Shown: piece by piece, positions 45,716 to 58,330 of the stretch | Numbering within the stretch: the stretch's first letter is position 1 | Layout: each line of letters begins with the position of its first letter | Assembly: GCA_026874595.1 (NCBI GenBank) | Contig: CM049312.1 | Location: 80,002,929-80,066,928 of the forward strand | Reading direction: 5' to 3' | DNA from: Sipunculus nudus | Lineage: Eukaryota; Annelida; Sipuncula; Golfingiida; Sipunculidae | DNA: 64,000 nucleotides | Made by a program: the position numbers and the translations under genes | The notes under the pieces: generated by a model | The model's input: the letters and a program-made list of their open reading frames with translations, nothing else | What the model was told of the DNA's origin: nothing | Databases searched by the model: none

Positions 45716-47815
45716 TGGTTTATCATGTCTGCCCTTAAATGAACCTAGCCACATCCCTACTGTCTTTTCTTTATTTATACATAATCCACTATATTTACTG
45801 AATATGTCAAGCTCGCTAAACAGAGCCTCTAAAGAAATTGTATCAGACCAGATTATAGTAATATCATCTGCGAATTGCGTCAGTTTAAATTCTCTATCAT
45901 TAATCAAAATACCATGGATATCCCTTCTATTTCTAAGTCTGTAAGCAAGAATTTCGACACATACAGTAAACAATACACACGAGAGGGGGCATCCTTGTCG
46001 AACTCCGCGTGAGATTGGAAACCATCCACAAGAAAACCCGTTGTTCACTACGATACTTGATATATTAGTGTAACATAATCTAACCCATTTGCGAAAAACG
46101 GATCCGAAATTGAATTCTTGCAAGACCTTTTCCATAAAATCCCATTCTAGTTTATCGTACGCTTTTTCAAAATCGACATATATAAACACTCCCGGTAATT
46201 TTTTCTCTGTTGTATGATGAATAATATCATTAAGGATTCTTATATTTTCACCTATATATCGGCCTCTAATAAAACCAGTTTGATGAGGACTTATGATCTC
46301 CTGCAATACTTTATCACACCTGGAGGCTAAACATTTAGCTAACATTTTATAATCCACGTTTAATAACGTTACTGGACGCCAGTTTGATATATATGTTAAG
46401 TCTTTACCCTCTTTTGGTATTAAGGTAATTATTCCTCTTTTCTGAGAGTCAGTAAGTTCTCCCTTTTCAAATGAAGCATGGAAGCATTCTAGAAGGACCC
46501 CTCTAACTTCTTCTTCTGACAAATTCCTATCCAAACTATCTTTTTCTTCTGCGGATAAACCTTTAAGATTAATATTATCAAATAATTCGCCAAAGCCACC
46601 TTCATGTCTGATTGATTGATTCGACTGATAAAGCTCTTTATAAAAGGACTTTTGTATTGACCTTATTTTATCTTTATCTTTAACTAAAATTCCTTCTTTA
46701 TTTCTTTATTCATTTATATTTCTTTTTAATTGCTTATTTTTTTCCATATTAAGAAAATATGCCGTACTTTTTTATCCTTGTTCATACCAAGTTTCCCTAC
46801 ATCTTACCATTGCCCCCTTAGCTTTTTGTTCAGTAATTTCCTCCCATTTTTCTTTGTTTCAGTATATTCATATAATATTTGATCAGTATAATCACCATTA
46901 GAAATGACAGTGTCTAATTCTTTTAGTTTCAGTATATATTCTTCCTCTCTTCTGCTAACTTCCCTGGCCTTAGACTTTGAGTACACTATACTGTTTTTTC
47001 GAACTGTATATTTTAATAATTCCCATCTTATTCTTGGATCAGGTATTAACTTATGCTCAGTTTTACATTCACTTATAGTGTTCCTAATCATAAGTAAATA
47101 TTTTTCATCCTGCAATAGACTATTGTTGCATTTCCAAAACCCTGGATCTCGTTTATCAGTTAGTTCAGACTGCATCATGCAGATCACTCCTTTATGGTCT
47201 GTACATACAGCATCATGTATTTCAACAATGGTTACAGAGTCAGCAAGATGTTTGGATATTAAAATATAATCTAATCTACACATTATCACTGGGTTTTTCT
47301 GCCTCCATGTAAACTGCTTTTTCGTAGGGTTTTTTTCCCTCCATATGTCAATTAAATCGAACAATTTCTGCATTTTCTTAAATTCTTGAAGGACACTCTT
47401 TCCTTTTCTGTCCCATCCATTTTATCTAAATTATGATTTAAATACACATTAAAATCTCCTCCGATAATAATATTGTTTTGGCTACAAGGTGTATTTGAAA
47501 TTAAAGATTAAAGATCTTCTCGTAAAATTTAACTTGATCAGAATAATTATTCGGGCCATATAAGTTGATAACAGGATAACATACATTCTCCTTTTTGCAT
47601 AAAATCATTAAAAATCTACCGTCATCTGCTATCATTTCACTTTCTATGCGTATCTCAGAGTCCCTTCGGACCAAAATTGCAACTCCTGAGCTTCGTGTTG
47701 ACCCATGACTAAATAACGCCTGCCCGCCCAATTCATTTGTCCATATTCTTACATCGTTTTTTGAACTATGAGTTTCCTGTAGCAAGACTAAATCGCATTT
47801 CTTTGCCCTAACATG
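45716..47815 (-). pseudogene. Inverted 5' segment: endonuclease and reverse transcriptase of the L1-like element
   Basis: From high to low coordinate come DLVLLQETHSS and NLYGPNNYSD (endonuclease start), RLDYILISKHLA and TDHKGVI (its end), and an A-rich linker region. The RT follows with SNWRPVTLLNVDYKMLAK, QTGFIRGRYIGENIR, YVDFEKAYDKLEWDF, RGVRQGCPLS and TQFADDITII. Stops and frameshifts fall at about 47374-47500 and 46535-46803. The wording is typical of the L1/Tx1 group. The copy is not functional. Confidence 0.85.
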
Positions 47816-49244
47816 TTGATATATCTGTCTACGTTTCGTTCGATCCCGTCTGATAAACCTATTCGGGCATTAGGTATTTATGTTTCACATAACAATGGGG
47901 AAAATGATCGATGTAATTTTGAAAATAAAGTAGTGAAGTTGAAACAGAGGTTCAGTGTCTGGAGAGGAAGAGATATTTCTGTGCTAGGTAAAATTGTTAT
48001 TGCCAAGTCTTTAGGGTTACAATCGCTTGTTTATGAGATGTCGATGATATCAACACCTGAACACGTGTTAACAGAAATACACCGGGAAATAATTGCATTT
48101 ATATGGTCCGATAAACCGAGTAGAGTTAAATGGACCACAATGATAGCAGATTATAATGATGGAGGACTTAAAGCCCCAGACATAAGGATAACATGTACAT
48201 CTTTGCGGCTGGCATGGTTATCTAGATATTTAGATGATAAAAAACGTCCATGGAAGACTATACCAGAAATGTATTTTTCAAAATATGGCGGTTTGCCATT
48301 TTTACTGCAATGTAATTATGATACCAGATATATGTGTAATATGCCTTTATTTTATAAAGAAATGCTTGAGAACTGGCAGATAATAAGGAATACGCAAGAC
48401 GTAGAGGCCCAAGGAATTATTTGGAATAATAAAGACATATTAATTAACAAAGAACCGATTTACTACAAAGAATTTGTTGAGAATGGAATTGTACATATAT
48501 CTGATATAATAAATGAGAATGGACAGGTCATAACTTACCATCAGTTGCAAGCAAAATTCAATGTGGTCACTACTTGGTTTAAATATTATTGTTTAGTCCA
48601 TGCAATACCTAAGAAATGGTTGAAAAAGAGACTTTTACAACAATGAAATAGCAAATTATCAGTCTGTATATGCTTATAATATGCAGGGGACTTTGTATGA
48701 TATTAGTAATTTGAAATGTAGAACATACAGTAATTTAATGATTAAAATAAATAAGGAGAGTCTCACTTGTGTTGTCAAATAGATAGAATTACACGGTAGC
48801 AGCAAAGAGGATGTTTTAAACGGATTTAAATGTATACGGAAATTTACACAGGATCCTAAGATATTATACTTTCACTTTAGATTGATACATCGAATTATAC
48901 CTACAAATAAAATGCTGTATACATTTGGTATAAGGGAGAATGACAAATGTAGAAATTGTAACAATGAAGATACAATTGAGCATGCTTTTAAAGAATGCAG
49001 TGTAGTTAATCATTTATGGGATAAAATGTTGAATCTCCTGCGTGAGGCCTATCCACAGTTGGAGGGATTTAATAATACCTTTGATATATTCCTTTGTAAG
49101 ACCGCGATAAATGGAGTAGGACATGTTGTTATCCTAGTGCTCTATTATATTTGGAAAAGTAAAGTAAAAGACAAAGTAATTTGTTTCAAGGAATGTCTCC
49201 AATTTATTAAAGATATAATAGATTTAGAGAAAAAATATAAGTAA
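47816..49244 (+). pseudogene. Sense-oriented 3' segment: RT C-terminal part of the L1-like element
   Basis: It continues the RT thumb and C-terminal domain: DKPIRALGIYVS, FSVWRGRDISVLGKIVI, IAFIWSDKPSRVKW and DYNDGGLKAPDI. After a frame break (about 48647-48881) comes the Cys/His knuckle CRNCNNEDTIEHAFKEC. It ends at TAA near 49244 with a 3' UTR and poly(A). It directly joins the inverted segment at about 47813-47830. Confidence 0.85.
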
Positions 49245-49555
49245 AAGGAAAGGAGTAGATCGAAAATGGGAAAAGAAACGGAGAAAAATCACAGAGTGTA
49301 TAAAGATTTAAAGCAGATATCATATGACATCCCCAAAAGAGAGAATTTTCTCCAGTAAGATGTAAACGCTATTGTCTGCCTGTGTTTCTGTATATTTTGT
49401 CAATGTGTTGTATCCGTACGGCTTTGTATTAAGTGTCCTTATAACTTTTTTTTTCTTCATCTTCTTGGTGTATTTGATTTTCAATGAATAAATTTTGTTA
49501 AAAAAAAAATAAAATAAAATAAAAAAAAAATAATAATTATAATACCAGGGCGTCA

Positions 49556-51841
49556 CGATGGAAGTGATTGTAAAAAAAAACAACAGAAAAATAGGAATTA
49601 CAGGAGTAAAAAATAGGAAGAAAATAGGAATGTTATTGTTAAAATAGGAAAAAAATTGAAATATTTTTGTATGCAGAATAGCGTATCTCCACAGCCATTC
49701 TAGTTCACCAGTATAATATATCATTAATTACCAACACTTTTAGTGGCTAACCATAGGTTGGGGGCTATTTTATTTCTCCCAGCAAAGAAGTTTTTTCTCT
49801 TGATGGTGACAAAAATAAACACTTTTTCCTCCCTGTTGAAAAGGTTCGGTCGTTACATTTTTATTTGTGCACAACTGAACGGTTTCCCATACATATATAC
49901 ATATCTGATATACCAAAGGTGAATACTGTGGTTGGCTTCATATTCGTGAGGTTAAAATTTCGCGGTCTTAACAGTTTCAATGTTTCGCGAGGGTTTCATT
50001 TTCGCGATCTCGCCATAGGAAATTCCTACACAAAATAAAGCATAATTATATGGATTATTTATACAAAATAATACATGCGAAATCATTTATAATTCGACAA
50101 ATTAACATCAAAATAGTTAAAATCATTGTTCATTGATGCCAGATAATTTCAAAAATCAGAAATCATCTGTTATAGCAACCTTTGAACTTACAAGATCTTA
50201 TTATTTATGATAAATATCAATAATTAAGCTCTCGACTTGCTTTCCACAATTGGACTCTTATTCACGAAGGTTTTATTTTCCTGTTAATTCTTTTTTTCGC
50301 GAATATCGCGAACTTGTAACCCTGGTGAACAAAAGGATCAACCATAACATGGTGAAATGTAGGGGAAGAAATTGGGTGGAGGTGTCCCATATTGTATAGA
50401 AAGGGGGGAAGGGGTCAAAATATTCAATAATATTTGAGCAATTTTGGAACATTTTCCTTGAAAAGTATCACGAATATCCAATTAAAAAATCACAACATTA
50501 TCAACGTCCTAAAAAGGACTGATCAATCATAACTGCCTCCGAAATGAGTATATGTACCTGCATTCTTATAATAGCACGCTAAAAATACACTTTCTTGATC
50601 TTCTGAGTTGCCAATTTCTTATTGTTATTTTGATTTACCATTCTTTTAAGGATTTTGGATTAAAATAACCTGATCATTCATGTAAAGTCAAAGATCCAAA
50701 TCTGTAACTAGACTTTTATTGTATCTTTAAGAATTAGCAAGGACTGTCAAATAACTCAGCAGCACTTTTTTTCCTCTTTATTTCAGTGAAAGAATTCTGA
50801 TAAATACTCTGTCTCTTCTACTTTAACATTCTAGTTAGAACAAGCATGGGACATTTCACAATTTTTTTGTTTGCAAATGTCCAGCATGTGTCACAACATG
50901 TGGAATATGCCTTTATCTTTATGCAGGGGGATGTGCGCCATGTATGTTTTTGATTTTGGGAACGATACGCGTAAATACATATATACACTATTGTGGTATG
51001 CGAAGCACATCGTTATTCAAGTCTTTGATAAAAATGTCACTCTTTTTTTTCAAGGAAGTCTACTCTTTATTCAAGGAGCACTTACATTTGTTTCAAGTCA
51101 TTTACCTTTGGGCAGGCCTGCAACAGTTAAGATAAATCTATTGTTAAAGTTCAAGAAAGAGGGGTGTATATAACCTCTTCACGTCCCCATTCCCAACGGT
51201 ACATGGTCATTAGTTTCAGGAAGCATCAGTGCTGCTTCTGGAGTTGAGGATGAAATACCATATGACAACTGTTTGTGTATATAAAAGCCTTATATATATT
51301 TCCCTTCCTTATCACTTTATCAATTCCTACAAAGATCTAAATATACTCCCTACGGATGACTGGGTTCTACTTGTCGAAATGTTAAAAAATACAGGATGAC
51401 ATTTAAAATTAAGTAATTCAATGAAATTTAATCAAAGGCCTTAGTTAATATCAAACGACCACTGATTCTAAAATGTAACACAGAAAAAAAATGTATGATG
51501 AAGCCTGTCATAATGTAAATTGCATGATCATGATTGTTATTTAGAGGTTATTGCAATAAAACATCGTTTACATTAATGAATAAGCATTATATGTCCTTAC
51601 TTTATCAAAACAAACTGAAACCTCTCATTTATTAAGAAATGTTTAAACCAAATGGTACATTTTTTTGCATGCTTTAGATTTTTCAGAGGTCAGATTTTTG
51701 TTTCAGTCATTGTCAACAACAGCAAAGCTAAGCACTGACACTACAGTCAGATCTAACCTTAGTATGAATAAAGATAAAGGGGATCAATTATATGTCTGAC
51801 CATTATAAACAAAAGGAAATCCCTTGGGCTTTTATAACAAT
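49556..51841. other. Gene-free stretch
   Basis: AT-rich, with A-run-rich low-complexity parts near 49570-49680. No supported gene. Short ORFs near 50871-51173 have no family resemblance. Confidence 0.4.
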
Positions 51842-53646
51842 TTACCCACGGGTCATTACGCTCAGCTGATTGACCAGTTGGCATTGGCAATATTGTGATA
51901 CTAGATGGATTTTTGGACCCCTAAGGATGTCAAGTTAGAAGCTTCTAGGTCCAACGGGAATGATTTGTCCCATTATAACTGATGACCGCTTTTTTGAAGG
52001 TCTCAAAAATAGGGGAGGGGGCCGCGTAAAAATTCGAAAAAAAAGATAGAGGTGGCGCTACCAGTCTGAAGGAACTGATGAAACACTCCATGATCAATAT
52101 GCATGCAAAGAATCATGGGGATTAATACAAAGTTGATCAGATACTTGAGATTTTGTAGCAAATTTTTAATTATTCTGGGGGGTACTTCTGAGCCCCATAG
52201 CTCAGAGGTAACAGAGATCTAATTTCAGGTTTCCAAGGAAATTTGTCATGGACCTTCCTTGATGTCAAGTAAGACTTTACTAGGTCCAGCGGTTACGTTT
52301 TGTGGCCTGTTGACAGATGATTGATTTACCGGAGGTCTAAAAATTAGAGAAAAAAATTTAATAATCGGAAAGAATACAGGTGGCCCATTCAGTCAAAAGG
52401 AACTGGATGATGGAGCACTCCAAGATCAATATGTGTGCAAAGAATTGTGGTGATCAATGAATTTGTTGTTCAGATACTGGAGTTTATGTTTCAAATTTTT
52501 AATTATTCGGGTAGTATTTACGAGCCCTATAGCTCGGAGAATATGGGTAACAGAGACCTAATTTCAGGTTTCTATGGAGATCTTTCATGGACCTACCTCA
52601 ATGTTAAGAAAGAAGATTCCAGGTCTAGCGGTTACAATTGGTGCCCTGTTAACAGACGACAATTTCTTTGAAGGCCTCAAAAATAGTGCAAAAATTTAAA
52701 AAAATGAAAGAATACAGGTGGCGCCAACAGTTCGCAGGAACTGATGAAACATCCTATGGTCATTAATAATGCAACGTGTCATGGTGAATCATGCTTTAGT
52801 AGTTCAGAGCTTGAGCTTTTGTATTAAATTTTTGATTATTCTGGGGGTACTTCTAACCCCCATAGTTCGGAGGATATGTGTAACAGAGACCTAATTTCAT
52901 GTTTCTAAGAAATTTTTTTTCATGAACTTCTCTTGGTGTCATATAAGAAGATTTCAGGTCCATTGGTTACCTCTTAACAGACGACCATTTCTTTGAAGGT
53001 CTCAAAAATAAAGATAAAAAAAATCGTTAACGAATCGAAAAAAATCTTGCTGGCGCCATCAGTCTGCTGAAACTGGTGAAACCCTCTACGATCAATATGC
53101 ATGCAACAAAATTTGGTCATTAAATCATTAGTTGTTCAGACACTTGAGCTTTTTATGTCAAAGCCTGCATTATTCTGACGTCTAATTCTGAGCCCCATAG
53201 CTCAAAAGGATATCGGTAACAGAGACCTAATATCAGGTTTCCAAGGAGATTTTTCATGGATCTCCCAGCTTGTCAAGTGATAAGATCTAAGAACCTGTGG
53301 TTACGATTTGTGCCCTCCTAACAGACGACCGCATCTTTCAAGAACTCAAAAACATAGAAAAAAATGTGTAAAACACCGAAATGTATAGGTGGCGTCACCA
53401 GTCTGCAGAAACTCATGAAAAACTACATGATCAATAAGCATGCCAAGATTCATGGTGATCAATGCATTAGTTGTTCAGATACTTGAGCTTTTGTATCAAC
53501 TTTTCGATTAGTCGGGGGTGGGGGATACTTCTGAGCCCATAAGGTTGGAGGGTAGCTTGAACGAACGGACGGACAGACAGACGTACATACGGGCGACGGA
53601 CAAAGAGTGATCGCTATAGCTTAGATGACTTACAGTCAGCTGTGTT
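51842..53646. mobile_element. HINE/pearl-like element with five ~335-bp tandem modules
   Basis: The left end is ttacccacgggtca (51842-51855) then ttacgctcagctga. Five diverged modules follow, with anchors (ggtggcg..acagt..gaaactgatgaaac) near 52052, 52380, 52718, 53050 and 53390. Each module also has ttattctggggg..acttct, agcccatagctc, gtaacagagacctaatttca and a 'tccagcggttacgatttgtg' block. The right end has GACGGAC repeats, agtgatcgctatagc and a hairpin ttagatgact / agtcagctg to about 53646. Non-coding. Confidence 0.65.
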
Positions 53647-54239
53647 AAGAATAGTCCAGAAAATCACATTACTACCTCCGCATATATGCAACCGACCACC
53701 TTACGCCACACGTTTTTCCTGTTTGACAACATTGCTGTGTTAACAAACATTTTGTTGATAAACAAGTTCATGCATCCATCACGAAAGCGCTATAAGAACT
53801 TTTCACAACCTAAATTGCCCTTTGATTATTAATATATACACAGAAGAAGCCAGAAATCACAGTTTTTTTTTCTAAAGGTAGGTGAATGGGCACCTTTAAA
53901 TATAAAAGTAATCAAATGTGTTAAACACATCATGCCCATAAAAATAGGAAAAATAGGAATTATTTACTGAAAAAAGGGAAAAATAGGAAACAATAGGAAT
54001 TTCATACCTCTATTTTAGTTGCAGAATTCCATTTGAAAAACAAAGCATTAAATGACCATTCAATGTATTCCATTTATCCTCTTAATACCCAAAATAATCG
54101 TCGTCCCAGATTTGAGCCTTAAAAGTAAACCGGTATATGCACGGTTAAGTAGAAAAACATTTATGGCTTTTTTATATTTGCCGGTCAAGCCCGGCTAGGA
54201 ATATATTTTCGTCAAAGAAGTTAGCAACGAACGAAACTG

Positions 54240-54840
54240 CATTGAAAGAATCAAGGCAACCACTGTGCTAGTTATTCAGATAACGGCATTTTTGTATCAA
54301 ATTTTAATTATTCTGGGGTGCTCCAACAGGCACAATAACTCGGAGAACATTTCGCAGTGACCTAATTTCAGGTGTCCTGGGAGACTTTTCAAGGACCCCC
54401 TGAATATTAATTTAAAAGATTAGACGGACGGACATGCAGACGGACGACGGACAAAAATGTTTTGCCATAACTCCGATGACTTTCAGTCAGCTGAGCTAAA
54501 AATTGTAAAAAGTACTAACAAGAATAATCCTGGTCGATATGCAAGACAAAATTCATGACAATCAATGCATTAATTACCAAGATACTGGAGGTTTTTGTAA
54601 TCTTTTTTATAACTTATTCTGACTGCTATTTACAAACCTCTATTATCATATAGGTCGCAGTGACCTGATTTCAGGTTTCCAAGGAGATTTTTTATGCATG
54701 GGTTTTACTTAGAAGCTTCTAGAGTCAGCGGTTACGATTTGTGCCTTTACTAACCGACGCCTGGAAGGCCGAACCGACTTCTGAAGAGGTGCCATTTGTA
54801 TACCTCAGTTGACAGTCATCTGAACTAAACAAACATATAG
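54240..54840. mobile_element. Two truncated copies of the same module family
   Basis: One module (gaatcaaggcaacc, ttattctggggtgc, gacctaatttcagg) ends with GACGGAC repeats and a hairpin gatgactttcagtcagctga followed by gctaaa near 54500. A second (ggtcgcagtgacctgatttc, agcggttacgatttgtgcc) ends in ttgacagtcatctgaactaa near 54828. Confidence 0.5.
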
Positions 54841-55374
54841 GCCTCTAAACGTAAACACGATTCTTCTCTGAACATGTCTGGTATGATTTAAATCACTTTA
54901 TTCAAACTGTTATTCACGGTTTAAATCAAGATTTAAATTCCTAATAAAAATCATCAAAATTTATCTTTTAAAATTAACTGATCATTTACGATTAATAAAA
55001 CTGCATAATGAATTTCCTAACTAAAAAAATCACCAACTGCAGAGTTTTGTAGAAAAAAAAAACAATAAAAATAACAAGTTATTTGTCGCAAGCTTTGTAT
55101 TTTAATCTGACCATAATACATACATTTAAACATGAAATATCTGTCATCGGCGATGCCGAAGTATCCCAAGATAAATGAAGTATACCCCCTTGTAAAATAG
55201 TCCCCTTTCTTAAAAAGTATATACTAACACGTAATAAGCACACTAGGGTCAAGGTCACAAATGTTTGAACTTGTCCGACGTCTTGGAGACAATTCGTGTA
55301 TCATTCGTATGTGAAGAAAAAATATGCATATATCCAAAATTTATTTAGTTCACAAAAATCTTTGTTTTGGTTTG

Positions 55375-56163
55375 TTTTTCACCAAATAAAGAAATATTCA
55401 AGGCCAATCTCCTATTAAAGGTCATGACCCCAATTTACATAAACTCCTTCCTGTCACCCATATCTATCCATATGCATAATATGAAAGAAATATTGTTCAA
55501 TTACTGTCAAGTGGTAATGAAGGGGGTAATAAAAGGCACAAAAACAAAAAAAAAGGAATAAGTGGCGCAACCGGTCTCCTGCAGAAGACAAAACTATCCA
55601 CGATGTACGGTTAACTTGATTTTTGGATCGATCTATGCAATTTCTTGAGACAATTAAGATTTTATGTGTTTTTCACCAAATATGGAAATATTCAAGGCCA
55701 AAGCCACTCTCACTGTAAAGATCATGATCCAAATTTAAATATACCTCATTCCATAACCCATATGCATATGCTTTATAAGAAAAGAATATGTCTATCATTG
55801 TTCAACTTTTAATGCTCACAGTACTGCCAAGTGGCAATGACAGGGTTATTGAAAGGCGCAAAATCAAATAAAAATTATTAATGGTGGCGCCACCAGGTTT
55901 TGGTACATGACAATGCTATCCATGATCTCCGGTTTACTTGATTTTTGGATCAATCCATAAAAGCTTTCTTGAGATATTTAAGAAGTTGTGTGATTTTCAC
56001 CAAAATGGATTTATACAAGATCAAGGTTACTCTCCTAGTTAAAAGTGATGACCCCATTTTAAATAGGCTTTGTCCTCTCAACCATATCTATACCCATGTC
56101 AAGTTTGAAAAAGATCCAAGATATTTTTTAGTTATTTCGCTTACAATACTTTTCCGTCGGCGG
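55375..56163. repeat. Tandem repeat, about 2.5 units of ~295-325 bp
   Basis: Units start at tttcaccaaa near 55378, 55672 and 55997. Each has caaggcc or caaggtt, catgaccc or tgatgacccc, catatctat, actgtcaagtggtaatga and a ggtggcgccacc core. The third unit is cut at a CGG-rich spot (56155-56163). It shares the ggtggcgccacc palindrome with the ~335-bp family. Confidence 0.6.
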
Positions 56164-57125
56164 CGGTGGGACCATGCTAAAACCATAGTATCCCCGAGTG
56201 TGTCTGGGGATAAAATCGACAAATGGATAACAGTTATTTTGCAACCTGTTTCCTGTACAACATTTACAGGTCGTTATGAAATTCCCAGCTGTTTTATTGA
56301 GTAGATGGACTAATTTAGTTCCCCGCCTGTTTAAACAACAAAGTTGCGTGGGATTAACATGCCACATATAATTACCGTAAATTAAATTAGATAGAGAAGA
56401 CTGACAGTTCATTCAATCACTGTATTTTACAGAATTTGATTATTTCAATTTAATTTTGTTTGGCAATGGTCCATAAATAGTTAGTGTGCAGGCAAATTAA
56501 AGGATTGTAGCATATGATTAGTCTGAAATGACCAGCTTGAAAATCAGATTTTGATAACGGCCACATTTTATTAACGAAAATCTTACTATTTAGTTCCTTT
56601 TTTACTATGAATTACACTCTTAAATGCTTTGATATATTGTCTAAATGGTCTGTATTACAAAACTTTTAATTTAGTTGATAAATATAGAAATAATTTATTT
56701 ATCATTAATTTATTTAAATAAATAAGAGACGATTTAAATCATGATTTTTTTATAAAAGTCGATATTTTACCAGCCGTGTCTCTGAAAAAGTATTTCGGTT
56801 TATCGACACTGTAAATCAATAAAATACCACAGAGGACCAAGATTGTTCTTATAAAATTACATATGGAATAAATATCCTTATAAATGAATAACTCGTACAG
56901 AGCGATAATGCGAAATACACGAATTCATTTAACACTAGCAGTACACTTGTGTAGAAAGTATTGACAACACACACAGATCCAAGTCACTTTGTAACAGTGA
57001 GTGTTGTTTATGGTGTATTTACTTTCGTAACTTCATAAAGCACTGAGAATTTACAAACACATTACACACTAAATATATGAGTATATATATATTAAAACGC
57101 AAGTATGTATGAAAATGTATGGTGT
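56164..57125. other. Gene-free stretch with an unassigned ORF
   Basis: A minus-strand ORF at 56128-56412 has several Cys and Pro but matches nothing I recognise. The rest is AT-rich and empty. Confidence 0.35.
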
Positions 57126-57657
57126 TTATATATCAGAGTTGGGTCCGAGTACTTTTAAAATACTCGAGTACGAGTACTAAGTACTTTAAAAGTACTTGAG
57201 TACACGTATGAGTACTTTTGCACTTTTTTTCAAAAGTACTCATTAGTACTTTAATGAGTTCCTTTATGTAACCAAACTTGTTTAATGATGTTATTAAATT
57301 AAATATATTCTCAGAAAGTTAAACATATTTTTATTAATGAAAACCCAGTACAAGATAAAAATATATACAATGTTGTGTTATGCTTAATCAAAATACTGAG
57401 GCGAAATGCACACTCTAGGGCATATGAACAGGCCATATACAGTTAAAATATGTCATGGCAATGACTTACTAAAGTAGACGGTTTGCATTGAAACAACATC
57501 TGGTCTCATAGGTTCTCAAAAATACATTTCCTAGCCAGTACAAGATATACAATTTACTTAATGCTGTATTATGCAAATTCAAAAATGTGGGGGGAATTTT
57601 CAGAAACTACAACATAAAAAGTTATATAAAAGTTAATATATAAAAGTTACATATCTG

Positions 57658-58330
57658 ATGAATCGAGTGTTTGTTTGATTAGGTTGATAGAGCACCATAA
57701 AGGGCCCAGTGTAGTGTGATTAGTTATTGCTGGGTGCTTCCATGGTCCAGTGGGCACTGGACAGAAGGCTTTGGCTTGAGGTTAAAACCTGGTTCTCATT
57801 GTTGATTCATTAAGTAGGCTTGATAATTAAACATTGCAGAAGTCCTTAGTGAGGGTACACAGTATGTTTGGCAAGTTGTTGTCGGCTGATGAATTGAGTG
57901 TTTGTTTGATTAGGTTGATAGAGCACAAAAAAGGGCCAGTGCAGGGGCGGATCCAGGATTTAGGAAAAGGGGGGTCCAACCCAGGAGGACTAATGGAAAC
58001 CCTAAAACAAAGGTCCCCAGGTCTGAAAAGGGGGGGGGGGGGGCGGGATTCCAGGCCGCAAAATCTTGTCTGGAGCCCTTAAAAAGCGTTGTTTGTGATT
58101 AAAAAGGGGGGGGGGGGGGTCCGGACCCCTTGGACCCCCTCCTTCTGCAGTGTAGTGCGATTAGTTAATGCTTGGTGCTTTCGTGGTCCAGTGGGCACTG
58201 GACAGAAGGCTTTGGCTTGAGGTTAAAAACTGGTTCTTATTGTTGATTCATTAAGTAGGCTTGGTCATTAAACATAGCAGAAGTCCTTTGTGAATGTACA
58301 CAGTATGTTGGGCAAGTTATTAGTCAGCTG
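57658..58330 (+). repeat. Two direct ~230-bp units inside the hAT element
   Basis: Both units read gagtgtttgtttgattaggt, ccagtgggcactggacagaa, ggctttggcttgaggtt and acacagtatgtt in order. The second is lengthened by the MITE at 57942-58147. Confidence 0.85.
57942..58147 (+). mobile_element. 206-bp G-tract MITE with 5-bp target duplication
   Basis: The element starts CAGGGGCGGATCC and ends ..CTCCTTCTG, an imperfect terminal inverted repeat. It is flanked by CAGTG on both sides (57937-57941 and 58148-58152). The intact first tandem unit shows the empty site cccagtgtagtg. It contains two runs of 14 G (58030-58043 and 58106-58119). Relatives lie at 61390-61456 and 62873-63078. Confidence 0.8.

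Larger units (their letters stand above)
45699..49555 (+). mobile_element. L1-like LINE with inverted 5' half (twin priming) and 17-bp target duplication
   Basis: The 17-mer ataataccagggcgtca flanks the element (45699-45715 and 49539-49555). The right side is a normal 3' end on the plus strand, with AATAAA at 49487-49492 and an A-rich tail (49500-49538). The left side (about 45716-47815) is the preceding part of the same element on the minus strand. The protein runs up to FKGRHDKP on the minus strand and continues DKPIRALGIYVS on the plus strand with almost nothing lost. The 5' end is truncated inside the endonuclease. Confidence 0.85.

Noticed and set aside
51842-53646. Possible CRISPR array because of regular repeats
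   Set aside because: Units are ~335 bp, diverged, and tandem without short unique spacers; the genome is eukaryotic.
56128-56412. 94-codon minus-strand ORF with several Cys
   Set aside because: Begins in a repeat edge, no recognised domain, no splice support; left only as a note in the gene-free entry.
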